Assembly: GCA_008636105.1 (NCBI GenBank)
Contig: VSDH01000003.1
Location: 102,875 to 166,874, forward strand
DNA: 64,000 bases
Direction of reading: 5' to 3'
Origin: Candidatus Scalindua sediminis
GTDB lineage: Bacteria > Planctomycetota > Brocadiia > Brocadiales > Scalinduaceae
Positions 25,433 through 34,900 of this stretch are shown here, piece by piece. The number at the start of each line of letters is the position of its first letter. Positions within the stretch are counted from its first letter, which is position 1. The position numbers and the translations under genes were made by a program. Under the pieces are notes generated by a model. The model was not told the origin of the DNA and made no database searches. It worked only from the letters and a program-made list of their open reading frames with translations.

Positions 25433-25590
25433 GAGGCTGTGTCACAATTGTCATCCCGAACTTGTTTCGGGATCTCTTAGGTTGCTAAGTTATTGGAATC
25501 ATTAGATTCTGAAATCGGAGATCCTGAATCCAGTTCAGGACCTGGTTCAGAATGACATATTATGTGTTTTCTCTATTGTGACACAGCCTC
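25433..25590. repeat. palindromic interspersed element, copy 2
   Basis: Reverse-orientation copy of the element at 9461-9591, with the same exact ends (gaggctgtgtcacaat and its complement) and about 26 extra bases that repeat the gatcctgaa...ttcagga unit. It lies between a + strand and a - strand gene; the rest of the 566-bp gap holds the terminators and the short repeat noted separately. Confidence 0.85.
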
Positions 25591-25616
25591 TCTGGGTGGG
25601 GTGGATATTTTACTGG

Positions 25617-25648
25617 AAAGCCCATTTATTTGTGGGCTTTTTTTTGTA
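25617..25648. terminator. terminator between convergent genes
   Basis: aaagcccat and gtgggcttt form a stem around a short AT loop, with eight T on the + side. On the - strand an A-rich start gives a weaker T run, so it may work in both directions for the flanking convergent genes. Confidence 0.7.
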
Positions 25649-25651
25649 TAC

Positions 25652-26671
25652 TTAACGCAAATTATTGAGAATTATTTTCCCATGGCCTCGAGTGTTATCT
25701 ATACTTGCCTTTTCCCCCTGCCATTTAAGCACTATAGTACCGCATAGGAATATACCCGATTTTTTGGTTTCTAATGTCTTTGGATTAAAGAGTGGTCTTT
25801 GATTTCGCTTGTTAAACGGGACGGATGCACTTTTAAGGGTAGCATAATCAGGACCATATCCGGTCAAAAGAAAGACCCTGTCAACATCTATTGTAGTGTT
25901 CTTTTTTCCATCTGATTTTAGTTTGACCTGTTTGTTATGAATGGAACGGGGAACTGTCCGATAAAACGTGCGAATCAAGCCTCTTTTTCGAGCCTTATCA
26001 AATATAGGCAGTAGCCAGGGCTTGATCTTTTTACGAGGTAGACGAGCTCCACGATAAGAGTGAATTACTTCTGCTTTCTTCTCGACTAGAGTGATTACAG
26101 CTTCTATTGCAGAGTTACGTCCTCCTACGACTAAAACCCGTTCGTTATGGAATGGTAACTCACTCCGAAAATAATGATACACATTAGGTTGATCTTCGCC
26201 AGGAATGCCAAGTAATTGAGGTGCGTAATATCCCCCGCTGGCAACAACAATATTGGGTGCACACGCTTCGCCAATCTTACCACGCTTTTTGGTATAACGT
26301 ACGAGATGATCTTTATCATTTGAAGTAAGGCCTACCACTTTACTATGCTGTTTTACAACCAGCCCTAGCCGGGAAGATGCCTTGTTGAGATACTCCAGAT
26401 ACTGTTCTCTGGTAGGTGGTTCGTATGGTTCCGGGTAAAAACCAACGTTTCCAATCTCAAGATAGCGCGGGTGGGAAAAAAGACGGATGTTGGTGGGAAA
26501 GTTGTAAACAGTTTGGGCAAGCTGCCCGGACTCTAAATGGAGGTAATTCAAACCAGCATGCTTAAATTCTGAGGCTGCGGCCAGTCCACATGGCCCGGCC
26601 CCAATCAAAATTAGGTCATAGCGTGGTATCTTCCGTAAGCGAAAATTATCAGATCTTGGTGCAGAGCTCAC
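25652..26671 (-). CDS. YpdA-like FAD/NAD(P)-binding reductase
   Basis: The 339-residue flavoprotein starts with GTG, behind an agga site. It has the FAD motif LILIGAGPCGLAAA near residue 20, the conserved FPTNIRLFSHPRYLEIGN stretch, an NAD(P) motif VLVVGGRNSAIEA near residue 190, and a C-terminal FAD strand GIFLCGT. These fit YpdA, the bacillithiol-disulfide reductase family of Firmicutes, whose relatives occur in many other phyla. Whether the organism makes bacillithiol is not visible here. It lies next to metal and thiol genes, which supports a redox role. The frame stays open to the window's convergent terminator. Confidence 0.8.
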   Translation of the reverse strand: MSSAPRSDNFRLRKIPRYDLILIGAGPCGLAAASEFKHAGLNYLHLESGQLAQTVYNFPTNIRLFSHPRYLEIGNVGFYPEPYEPPTREQYLEYLNKASSRLGLVVKQHSKVVGLTSNDKDHLVRYTKKRGKIGEACAPNIVVASGGYYAPQLLGIPGEDQPNVYHYFRSELPFHNERVLVVGGRNSAIEAVITLVEKKAEVIHSYRGARLPRKKIKPWLLPIFDKARKRGLIRTFYRTVPRSIHNKQVKLKSDGKKNTTIDVDRVFLLTGYGPDYATLKSASVPFNKRNQRPLFNPKTLETKKSGIFLCGTIVLKWQGEKASIDNTRGHGKIILNNLR

Positions 26672-26893
26672 ACAAATATTCCTGCAATTATTCTCTTTAG
26701 GATTAAGTTCTTTTATTATACCAAATCTTCTCTGTAATTAAGGCAAAATTTACATTTTTTGATATGACGATACGGGGGTGGGTGAAAAACCCGGTAGAAC
26801 AGCAATGCAAATATCAAGGATAAAAAAATGGATAAGTTTACTTTAACAAATAGGTTAATGTCTAAAAAGATAAGAAATAGAATATTTGAAGTA

Positions 26894-26944
26894 TTGACAA
26901 ATAATTATATGATTGTATAATGATGAATAGGGGGAGGGGGTCAT
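26894..26944 (+). promoter_or_regulatory. consensus sigma-70 promoter with G-tract operator candidate
   Basis: Perfect TTGACA (26894-26899) and TATAAT (26916-26921) are separated by 16 bases. About eight bases after the -10, at the expected transcript start, lies ataGGGGGaGGGGGtcat (26928-26944). CsoR-family repressors bind G/C tracts of this kind, and the first gene of the operon encodes such a repressor, so autoregulation is likely. Confidence 0.75.
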
Positions 26945-26964
26945 ACTATCAGGAGGAATATATT

Positions 26965-27279
26965 ATGCCTAAGAAAAAGGTTAAAGATGTTAAAGGTGGT
27001 TGTATTATAGATGAAAGAAAGAAAAAGGTATTAAGAAGACTTATGGCTATCGAGGGCCAGGTAAAGGGGTTGCAAAAGATGATAGAGAAGGATAGATATT
27101 GCGTGGATATCCTTACACAGATATCTTCGACACACGAAGCCCTCAGAGGAGTTGCAAAGATCATGATGAGAAATTTCCTTGAGACTTGCGCTACCAATGC
27201 GATACAGTCTAAAAATATAGCTAAACAAGAAGAAATATATAATGAATTGATGGATGTAATATACAAATTTGCAAAATAA
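26965..27279 (+). CDS. CsoR/RcnR-family repressor, Cys-only sensor type
   Basis: I chose the ATG at 26965, behind a strong aggagg; an ATG at 26923 lies just behind the -10 box and is unlikely. The 104 residues form the DUF156 helical dimer fold (LMAIEGQVKGLQKM, YCVDILTQIS). The two sensor cysteines are Cys46 and Cys75, but the position of the copper-binding His (H61 in CsoR) is Phe71 (RNFLETC). That makes it more like CstR-type persulfide or thiol sensors than Cu(I) sensors. It heads an operon with a thioredoxin-like protein and a mercury-type transporter. A strong consensus promoter and a G-tract lie in front. Confidence 0.85.
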   Translation: MPKKKVKDVKGGCIIDERKKKVLRRLMAIEGQVKGLQKMIEKDRYCVDILTQISSTHEALRGVAKIMMRNFLETCATNAIQSKNIAKQEEIYNELMDVIYKFAK

Positions 27280-27292
27280 GAGAGGTATTAAA

Positions 27293-27559
27293 ATGTCAAG
27301 GAAAAGAAAAGTTGAAATATTTACTGCAGGATGCTATCTGTGTGATGATGTTGTTAAGTTGGTTGAAGGTATTGTCTGTGACTCCTGTGAGGTAAGCATA
27401 TATAATCTCAATAACGAGGGGCAGGATAAAGCAAGGGCTTATGGAATTACATCTTTGCCGACAGTAGTAGTAGATGGTAAGATAGCCGATTGCTGCCGTC
27501 AGGGAAAGGTCTCTAAATCTGAACTTGAAGCCGCTGGAATAGGGAAACCGATTTCCTGA
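27293..27559 (+). CDS. small thioredoxin/glutaredoxin-like protein
   Basis: The start at 27293 follows gaggt by 8 bases. The 88 residues form a short thioredoxin fold with active site Cys14-Tyr-Leu-Cys17, a cis-Pro loop SLPTVVVDG and extra cysteines (CDSC, DCC). Such proteins are found in mercury and arsenic loci, where they may hold metal or keep thiols reduced. It has no signal peptide. It lies 13 bases after the CsoR-family gene and 30 before the MerT-like gene, so it is in the same operon. Confidence 0.82.
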   Translation: MSRKRKVEIFTAGCYLCDDVVKLVEGIVCDSCEVSIYNLNNEGQDKARAYGITSLPTVVVDGKIADCCRQGKVSKSELEAAGIGKPIS

Positions 27560-27589
27560 TTCTTAATTTAATTAAAAGAGGCGTTTTGT

Positions 27590-28180
27590 ATGAATTCAAA
27601 ATCGCTGTCTACACTTGCTGGTCTGATAGCTGCTGCTATTTTGGCCTCAAGTTGTTGTATAGGGCCCTTGATCCTGGCTGGATTGGGAATTGGAAGTATA
27701 GGTATTTTTTCCTCTCTTGAGAAGTATAGGCTTATGTTTATGATTATAACATTTGTGTTCATTGGGGTGGCCTTTTATCTTACCTATCGTAAAAACAAGA
27801 ATGATGAATGTTGTGATATCAACAAGGTTAAATTGGATCGGATAAAAAAGATTGCCCTATGGGTGATTGCCACGGTAGCTGTTGGCTTATTACTTTTCCC
27901 TTATGCCTATGGAACTTTCAGTAAGTCACCTACTGTAGTTCCAATGAATGACAATCTGCATCAAGTCGTAATCAAGGTAGAAGGAATGACATGCAATGCA
28001 TGTGCTCAATCTATTAACTCTGCGATTTCTAAGATTCAGGGTGTTAACGCTGTCAACGTTAGCCTTGAAAAGGGAGAAGCCATTGTGGGGTTTGATAATA
28101 ACGTTAAGGATATTCCTACGAATAGGCTTTTAACTGCTATAGAGGATATTGGTTACAAACCCTCAATAACTTCTGAATGA
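27590..28180 (+). CDS. MerT-MerP fusion mercuric transport protein
   Basis: The first 110 residues match MerT: three hydrophobic helices, the Cys22-Cys23 pair in ASSCCIGP at the first helix, and a second cytoplasmic pair Cys74-Cys75. The last 70 residues are an HMA domain with GMTCNAC (Cys135, Cys138), the place of periplasmic MerP. Fusion of the Hg(II)-binding domain to the membrane carrier removes the need for a separate MerP. No merA or merB is present in the window, so mercury uptake here would lack its usual reductase; another soft metal could be the real cargo. Confidence 0.85.
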   Translation: MNSKSLSTLAGLIAAAILASSCCIGPLILAGLGIGSIGIFSSLEKYRLMFMIITFVFIGVAFYLTYRKNKNDECCDINKVKLDRIKKIALWVIATVAVGLLLFPYAYGTFSKSPTVVPMNDNLHQVVIKVEGMTCNACAQSINSAISKIQGVNAVNVSLEKGEAIVGFDNNVKDIPTNRLLTAIEDIGYKPSITSE

Positions 28181-28230
28181 TTTTTCTTTTCAGAAGATGA
28201 TTGAAAACGATTTTAAAAAGGAAGGTCATA

Positions 28231-28440
28231 ATGTCAAACATAATTCTGGAGTCGCTTATTACGTGTCCGGAATGTAGTTTTGCAAAGGAAGAAACCATGT
28301 CAACAGATTCGTGTCGATTTTTTTATGAATGTACAAGTTGTAAAACAGTATTAAAACCAAAAGAAGGTGATTGCTGCGTATTCTGTTCATATGGATCTGT
28401 TCCATGTCCACCCATACAGAAAAATAAGAAATGTTGTTAA
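28231..28440 (+). CDS. Cys-rich GDCCVFCSYG-type small protein
   Basis: The start at 28231 follows aaggaagg. The 69-residue protein contains two CxxC pairs (CPEC, CTSC), then GDCCVFCSYGSVPCPP and a terminal CC, ten or more cysteines in all. I recognise the block as a conserved small family seen near mercury and other metal-resistance genes; its function is unknown and metal sequestration is plausible. It lies 50 bases after the MerT-MerP gene. Confidence 0.8.
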   Translation: MSNIILESLITCPECSFAKEETMSTDSCRFFYECTSCKTVLKPKEGDCCVFCSYGSVPCPPIQKNKKCC

Positions 28441-28511
28441 ATTAAAGTAAGATTTTGCAACTGCATTATTAATAATGCATAGAGGCGAGAAACAGAAGGA
28501 GGTAATCTAAA

Positions 28512-29036
28512 ATGATGAAAAAGAACTTTTTAACCTTAGTATCTATTATTTTTACCCTGGTGATATTCATTAGATTAGCATCAGGAGAAACTGGTAAGGT
28601 TCAGGTCAAGTTGGATGGTCTTGTATGCACGTTTTGCGCATATAATCTAGAGAAAAAGCTAAAAAGAATAGAAGCGGTTGAAGATTTAAAGATATTGGTT
28701 AATGCTGGATTAGCTGAGTTCAAGATAAAAGAAGGTAAATCAATTGATGTTGATGAAATAAAGAAGGCCGTGAAGGATAGTGGATTTACTCCCAGGGACA
28801 TAGTCGTTACTATAAAAGGAAGGATTGAAGAAGCAGATGGCCAGATGACCTTAAGGGTTGATAATGTTTCTGACATCTTTATCTTGAAAGATAATAAAAT
28901 GCTTAAGGACATAATAACTTCCGAAAAGGCTCAGGATAAGATTGTTACTGTAACTGGCCTGGTACAAGAAGAGAGAATAAAAGGCCATGGTATACATCCC
29001 TATGTTTTGGAAATAAAGGATTTTAAGTTCGAGTAA
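28512..29036 (+). CDS. exported HMA-domain metal-binding protein
   Basis: A signal peptide (cleavage near SGE) leads into an HMA fold with GLVCTFCAYNLEKKL as its metal loop and GLAEFKI / VKDSGFTP as later elements (about residues 25-100). The last 75 residues form an uncharacterised beta domain (IKGRIEEADGQMTLRV, TVTGLVQEE). The CxxC suggests Cu(I) or Hg(II) binding in the periplasm. It probably ends the regulator operon or passes metal to the outer-membrane protein that follows. Confidence 0.8.
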   Translation: MMKKNFLTLVSIIFTLVIFIRLASGETGKVQVKLDGLVCTFCAYNLEKKLKRIEAVEDLKILVNAGLAEFKIKEGKSIDVDEIKKAVKDSGFTPRDIVVTIKGRIEEADGQMTLRVDNVSDIFILKDNKMLKDIITSEKAQDKIVTVTGLVQEERIKGHGIHPYVLEIKDFKFE

Positions 29037-29061
29037 TTTAATAGTATAGAATTTTCATTTT

Positions 29062-29125
29062 ATGTAGCGGGGGTCTTCCTGCCCGAACTGTTTGGTCAGG
29101 CGGGTAGACCCCCAACAAACGTAGC
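29062..29125. repeat. short relative of the tgtagcgg repeat
   Basis: Bounded by atgtagcgggggtct and agacccccaac...cgtagc, with a gcccgaactgtttggtcaggcgggt hairpin inside. The leader atagtatagaattttcatttt resembles the bases before 6374, which points to a shared insertion or ancestry. It ends close to the start of the beta-barrel gene. Confidence 0.6.
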
Positions 29126-29131
29126 ATTAAG

Positions 29132-30058
29132 ATGAAAAAATATATTATATCTTTATGTTTCTTAGCCATTATTCTTTTAGGAAGTAACATTGCTAATCAG
29201 GCAGAGGCTCAGGGACCTCCAATCAATACCGAAACGGCATTTGTAACTGGACTTGAGAGTGGCGCCATACGGAGCTTTGGGAAGGCAACAAGGCAGATTG
29301 GTTCTCTCCCGGGTGGACGAGGTGAACTCAATATTATCTCTATTCCACTTATCGTCCCATATGAATTATTACCAAACAGGCTCGTAGTGGGTGCATCTAT
29401 ACCTTATCTGGATAAAGAAAAAAAGACTACGATAAATGGTGAAAGAAAGAGTTTCTCAGACTCAGGATTTGGCGATTTAACTCTTTTTGGAAAGTATCAG
29501 TTTTTCCAGAGAGATGCCCATTTACAAACAACAAGGATATCTGCATTAGGAAAGGTTAAGGTTCCTACAGGAGAAGACGATGAAAAAACAGGTACTGGTG
29601 TAAGGCTGCCAGCTTCTGTACAGTTAGGTACTGGTTCTGATGATTATAGCTTGGGTCTCATATTTACACACATTAAAAAGCGCCTTGGGATAAATGCTGA
29701 TTTGATATACACTCTCAAAACAGAAGCAAATAGTTTTGAGTTTGGAGACACATTGAATTATGATATTGCCTTAGGATACAGGGTGTTGCCTGTAGTATAT
29801 GAGATATATCCTGCAAAACACTTAAATATATATCTGGAATTTAATGGTAAATTAAGCCAAAGGAATAAACAAAATGATAAACGAGTTAATGATTCTGGAA
29901 GGAATACGATCTTTTTATCACCCGGTATTCAATTTATACCAGCAAGAAATTTCTTAATCGAGGCATCCTTCCAAAAACCAATTTATGAAGATTTAAGAGG
30001 GAATCAACTTGATACAGATTACTCGTTTAATATCGGATTTAGATGGTTATTGTTTTGA
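29132..30058 (+). CDS. predicted outer-membrane beta-barrel (MetA-pathway/transporter type)
   Basis: The 308 residues start with a signal peptide (near QAEAQ) and then alternate short amphipathic strands ending in the aromatic FNIGFRWLLF, the C-terminal pattern recognised by the outer-membrane assembly machinery. The strand GDLTLFGKYQFF and the VPTGEDDEKTGTGV loop are typical of the 'phenol MetA degradation'/putative outer-membrane transporter family. It lies at the end of the metal operon and could export or import metal complexes, or be unrelated. A 15-bp perfect hairpin terminates it. Confidence 0.75.
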   Translation: MKKYIISLCFLAIILLGSNIANQAEAQGPPINTETAFVTGLESGAIRSFGKATRQIGSLPGGRGELNIISIPLIVPYELLPNRLVVGASIPYLDKEKKTTINGERKSFSDSGFGDLTLFGKYQFFQRDAHLQTTRISALGKVKVPTGEDDEKTGTGVRLPASVQLGTGSDDYSLGLIFTHIKKRLGINADLIYTLKTEANSFEFGDTLNYDIALGYRVLPVVYEIYPAKHLNIYLEFNGKLSQRNKQNDKRVNDSGRNTIFLSPGIQFIPARNFLIEASFQKPIYEDLRGNQLDTDYSFNIGFRWLLF

Positions 30059-30099
30059 ATGAGGGGAAATGGAAATATGCTACTGCAATTATTTCCTTA

Positions 30100-30146
30100 A
30101 GTCTCCTTCTGTAATAGTGCGACTTACAGAAGGAGACTATTTCTTT
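30100..30146 (+). terminator. strong rho-independent terminator
   Basis: A perfect 15-bp stem (agtctccttctgtaa and its complement) with a 9-base loop is followed by atttcttt. It ends the metal operon about 42 bases after the beta-barrel gene. Confidence 0.8.
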
Positions 30147-30277
30147 AAGTACTACTGAATGGCTTTTGCCATTCTCGCCCGTATAGCGGGTGGTTTAGTT
30201 CTGGAACTTGAAATAAGCGTAATCAAGCAGGTGGCAAATAGGTTTTCCTAAATTATCAATCTTGGATAACGTTCGAC

Positions 30278-30802
30278 CTATCTTATATACTTCTCTTGTT
30301 CCTTTTTGCAAAGTGGATATGCAAAGAAGTCTGCCTCGCATTTGTTACAATGCTGAAGGAGCCATTCTTTAGGCTTTTTCTTGCAATCCGGGCACTTCAT
30401 CTCCCACTTTACGTGTGCCCCTATCTTACCCTTGATTTGTCTTACAAGTACCTCTTTACATTCTGGGCATCTACCTTCCATTGTTGCAGGTTTTTTGGCC
30501 GTTACACACTTTATGCATGTCAAGAACTCCTTTTCGCACCTATCACAATGATAAACTCCGAACTCTGTTATCTCCTTTTTGCAATCCGGACAATTCATAA
30601 CCAATGGTGCCGTTACCCTTCCTTTAGTGTGTTTTGCATGCACCACGTTTTCACAAGTAGGACAAATGGGCAACCCCAGGGCTTCAGGAAGTTCAGGCCC
30701 CTTTGGCTTTTTCTCTGCATAGGCAAAATTACCCATCAGCATGATTAAGCTAACAAACATAAACGTATAAGCAACTATTCCTAAAAATTTCTTATTCAAC
30801 AT
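30278..30802 (-). CDS. exported CxxC zinc-ribbon-like protein
   Basis: A signal peptide ends near YAEKK. The mature part contains eight CxxC-type pairs or near-pairs (CPTC, CPDC, CDRC, CIKC, CPEC, CPDC, CNKC and a final Cys), arranged as two similar units that repeat NCPDCKKEITEFGVYHCDRC and KCPDCKKKPKEWLLQHCNKC. A strong aaaggaggt site precedes the ATG. It is a likely metal-binding periplasmic protein; no known family can be named. It lies on the opposite strand to the metal operon, facing its terminator. The 305-bp stretch upstream shows nothing clear. Confidence 0.7.
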   Translation of the reverse strand: MLNKKFLGIVAYTFMFVSLIMLMGNFAYAEKKPKGPELPEALGLPICPTCENVVHAKHTKGRVTAPLVMNCPDCKKEITEFGVYHCDRCEKEFLTCIKCVTAKKPATMEGRCPECKEVLVRQIKGKIGAHVKWEMKCPDCKKKPKEWLLQHCNKCEADFFAYPLCKKEQEKYIR

Positions 30803-31107
30803 TTTCTTTACCTCCTTTCTAAATATAAAATTTTAGCAAATTGTTAAATCCGCAATGCCCTAAAAAATAGGGATTACCTATTATTTCATATAACAACTAT
30901 GGTGCCAAAACATACGGAAATTAAAAAATTTACTTATCATACTATTGTTCAAGAACTTAAATCTGGTTCCTATATTAATTTTGGATATGATAAGAAGGTA
31001 TGCATAATTAGTAGATGGATTTCAAGTAGAGGAGTGTGGTAAAAGCAACAATAAACATGGGCAAGACACCACTAGCCAACCTCTGTAGTATTAATTCTTA
31101 AAGCTAA

Positions 31108-31242
31108 TCATGCCTTGGCATTTTCTTCGAAGCGAGGGTCTTTGATGCCCCATCTCAGTTTAAGTTCCATGAGCCCACAGTAACAGCAGGGAACTATAAA
31201 GATCGTAATCAGGGCTACGGTCATACCTTCTACTGCTCCCCC
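31108..31242 (-). pseudogene. C-terminal remnant of a second CusA/CzcA-type RND pump
   Basis: Read on the - strand, an open stretch of 44 codons ends with TGA at 31108 and encodes VEGMTVALITIFIVPCCYC then GLMELKLRWGIKDPRFEEN. This matches the last helix and tail of the CusA protein at 31917 (QIMALFIVPVLYC, then EWKIKHHIKDAKF). No start or upstream part is present, and the frame is lost beyond 31242 in an A/T run. It is a decayed copy from an older or duplicated pump. Confidence 0.75.
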
Positions 31243-31292
31243 ACTTTTTTTTTAGTAAAAGGAGGGCTGGGGGGATTGTATTCAGTGTTTAA

Positions 31293-31697
31293 TCAATGTT
31301 GATGTCCTCCTCCCTCATCCTCCTCCTCCTCCTCCTGTTCATGTTCATGTTCATGTCCTTCAGAGTGAGATCCCGTGTACACTGTTATTTCTGCACAATC
31401 ACATAACTCGCCAGTACCTGTGCAGTGGTAACAATTACACCCATCGGACGATGGTGGACATATACATGCATATTTCTCTGGATTCTTCTTAAATGTCTTT
31501 TTACACTTTTTGGAACAGAAGTAATATTTATGCCCATCCTTCTTATACGTTTTAGCCCCGTCCTTATCAATTTGCATAGTGCAGACACGGTCTATTACCT
31601 TTCCACCGCGACTTGCGAGTGCCAGGAATTTTACGTAAGTAATCGATAAACCAAGTGAAAAAATAAAAATAAGTCCAAGTGTTAAAACTTTCTTCAT
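31293..31697 (-). CDS. exported YHS/TRASH metal-binding protein with His/Glu-rich tail
   Basis: A signal anchor (about residues 1-27) is followed by a YHS domain: DRVCTMQIDKDGAKTY, then YYFCSKKCKKTFKKNPEKY, with three cysteines placed as in the TRASH fold. A second Cys-rich part (ICPPSS, CNCYHCTG, CDC) and a tail of alternating His, Glu and Gly (HEHEHEQEEEEEDE, GGGHQH) follow. It probably binds copper or a similar metal in the periplasm for the RND pump next to it. A ggaggtgaata site fixes the start. An inverted repeat agtgtaa/ttacact at 31740-31758 may be an operator. Confidence 0.8.
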   Translation of the reverse strand: MKKVLTLGLIFIFSLGLSITYVKFLALASRGGKVIDRVCTMQIDKDGAKTYKKDGHKYYFCSKKCKKTFKKNPEKYACICPPSSDGCNCYHCTGTGELCDCAEITVYTGSHSEGHEHEHEQEEEEEDEGGGHQH

Positions 31698-31916
31698 TAT
31701 TCACCTCCAAAAATAGAATTAATAAAATTATAATTCCACAGTGTAATTATTTTACACTATAAAACCGCTATGATATTAACTAGTATTTTTTTCATGACAT
31801 ACCTCATTGTATTAATTGTTTGTGAATCAAAAGTATTAAGTCTTCCCAAATGGATTTGATACAAAATAGTACAATAGGTTTACCCATTAAGCGTTTGATT
31901 ATTATCAAAGCTTTTT

Positions 31917-34900
31917 TTACTTCTGTTCTGACTGTGCGTGTCCAGCGAATTTAGCATCTTTAATATGATGTTTGATCTTCCACTCCTGAACTGAACAATA
32001 GAGTACAGGAACAATGAATAGAGCCATGATTTGGATCATCATGCCACCGAAGCTGGGAATGGCCATCGGCACCATGATATCAGAGCCGCGTCCGGTTGAG
32101 GTCAGGACGGGAATCAATGCAAGGATAGTGGTTGCAGTCGCCATCAAACAAGGACGCACCCTCCGTAGTCCCGCCACGACAGTGGCCTCTCTGGCATCTT
32201 TGTATGTCGTAATTCGCCGTTTCCAAAAGCTTTGATCCAGATAGGTTGCCATTACCACCCCGTTATCTGAGGCAATCCCGAATAATGCAAGAAATCCCAC
32301 CCAAACAGCAACGCTCAGATTAATAGTATGCACCTGGAACAGATCTCTCATGTTCGTTCCGAACACTTCAAAGTCGAGGAACCAGGGCTGCCCATACACC
32401 CAGATCATCAAGAATCCACCGGCCCAGGCAACCAATATGCCGCTGAAAACCAGTGAGGTAGTGGTGGTCGATTTGAACTGAAAGTATAGTATGATAAAGA
32501 TAATGAGTAAGGCCACCGGCATAACAACAGACAGCGTTTTCTGCGAGCGTATCTGATTTTCGTAACTTCCTGCAAACTTGTAGCTAACCCCGGGAGGCAG
32601 GATAAGCTCGCCGCTTTCGATCTTCTGTTTTAAATAACGCTGACATTCTTCAACAACATCCACTTCGGCATGCCCGGTTTTCATGTCGAATAGCACATAA
32701 CCTACAAGAAAAGTATCTTCACTCTTGATTACCTGAGGACCACGCACGTAATTGATATCAGCCACCTGCTCTATCGGAATCTGCGTGCCATCGGGAGCTG
32801 CAACAAGGATACGTCCAAGTGTCTCAATTTGATCTCGCAGTTCCCGCAAGTATCGGACTCGAACTGGAAACCGCTCACGTCCTTCAACGGTTGTCGTAAT
32901 GTGACGCCCGCCGATGGCAATCTCAATCACATCCTGAACCTGACGTATTTTCAGGCCATAACGCGCAATAGCCTCTCGATCAAAATCGATCTCAATATAC
33001 GGCTTGCCGACTATGCGATCTGCTATAACTGCCGGAGCTTCGACACTGGGCACTTCCTTCAAAAACCGTTCAATATCCAAGGAAACCTTCTCAATGGTCT
33101 CCAGGTCCGGGCCTTTGACCTTGACTCCCATCGGGGCCCGCATACCACTCTGAAGCATCACAATCCGTGCAGCGATTGGTTGCAGTTTCGGCGCAGAGGT
33201 AGTACCGGGAATTTGCGCCGCCTCAACTATCTCTTTCCAGATGTCGTCTGGTGTCTTGATGTTTTCACGCCACTGACGATACGGTTTTCCGTATTTATCT
33301 GGAATTAGGTTGCCATTCTGATCGCGGACAAACTCTTGCTTATTCTTATCAAATCGGAACCTGATGTGATGGCCATCTTTGTCGGAAATATACTCCGGCT
33401 TATAGTTGACTACGGTCTCGATCATTGAAAGTGGAGCCGGATCCAACGGACTTTCAATCCTACCCAGTTTGCCTACTACCATATCTACTTCCGGAATAGA
33501 AGAAATTTGCTTGTCCTGAAACTGCAGAACATTGAGAACCTCACCTATAGAGGCGTGCGGCATGGTGGTTGGCATGTAGAGGTATGATCCCTCATCCAGT
33601 GTGGGCATGAATTCCTTACCGAACCCGGGAAATACATTAGATGCACCCTTCCATATTGTTGTATTACGAATTGTGCCCGGAACGAAACCGAATACACGAT
33701 CAAACCCCATCCATGCACAGACTCCCAATAGCATGACAAACATTGGCACTGACATGAAAAGCATCTTATGTTCAAGACACCATCGTAGGATAGGAGCGAA
33801 TAAAAATTGTTGAAATATCTGAAAAAAGATTAACAAACCTCCTATTAACAGTGCAACGAAGACAAGATTACGCAGTAAACCTTTTCCCTCACCAAGGGGG
33901 AGCCAGTGACTGGTCAGAATAATCCCGATCAATAAGGCGGCAGCTATAATTACAAACCATTGTCCAAAACTGCGGATATGCGAAGGCAAATAGTTTTCTG
34001 ACAAACGATAGGCTCCCAGGGCAACCAGAATGAAACCTGCCCACCAGGCAAACCATATACCGATGACAACACCTGAGGCAATCAGTCCTAACAAGAAAAT
34101 TTGTTTCAGAGTCTTCGATCTAATACGAGTTGTAAACAGGATGTGGGCTGCCGGGGGGATGATGATTAATGCAACAATAACCGAAGAGAAGAGTGCAAAG
34201 GTTTTGGTAAAAGCTAATGGTTTGAATAATTTTCCTTCGGCGCCTATCATCGTGAAGACAGGCAAGAAGCTGACAATTGTAGTCGAGACAGCAGTCAGTA
34301 TCGCGCCTGAGACTTCTCTGGATGCACGAAAGATTACTTCCAGACGATTCTCATCTGGGGCAGCTTCGTCCAGGTGTCTCAGGATATTCTCACACATGAT
34401 GATTCCCATATCAACCATGGTACCGATGGCTATAGCAATACCGGATAGGGCTACAATGTTGGCATCTACTCCGAAGGACTTCATTGCAATAAAGCACATC
34501 AGTACAGCAATTGGAAGCAGTGCACTGATTAAGATGGAACTCCGAAGGTGCATCACCAACACAATCACAACAATTATTGTCACGAGGATTTCCTCGGTCA
34601 GTGCAGTTTTCAATGTACCCAGCGTCTCGTATATCAGACCGGTGCGGTCGTAAAATGGCACCACGGTTACGTGGCTGGTATTTATCCATGCAGGCCAATC
34701 CTCACGTGGATTTGTAAGCAACCAATTTAGCCAATCATCCTGATTCAGTTCTGTGCTGTTGAATGCATCAAATCCCTGGGTGGCCGCAAACGATGCAATC
34801 TCCGTACGCGTTGTCTTCTTATAGTCAACAACGGCCTTAGTCGGAAGACCAGGTGAAATTTCATCAATCTTTTTCTTAACATTCTTTATGGCTTGCAATG

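Noticed and set aside
26923..26965. An earlier ATG for the CsoR-family gene, giving 15 extra residues
   Set aside because: It lies right behind a perfect -10 box and before the likely transcript start and G tract; the ATG at 26965 has a strong ribosome site.
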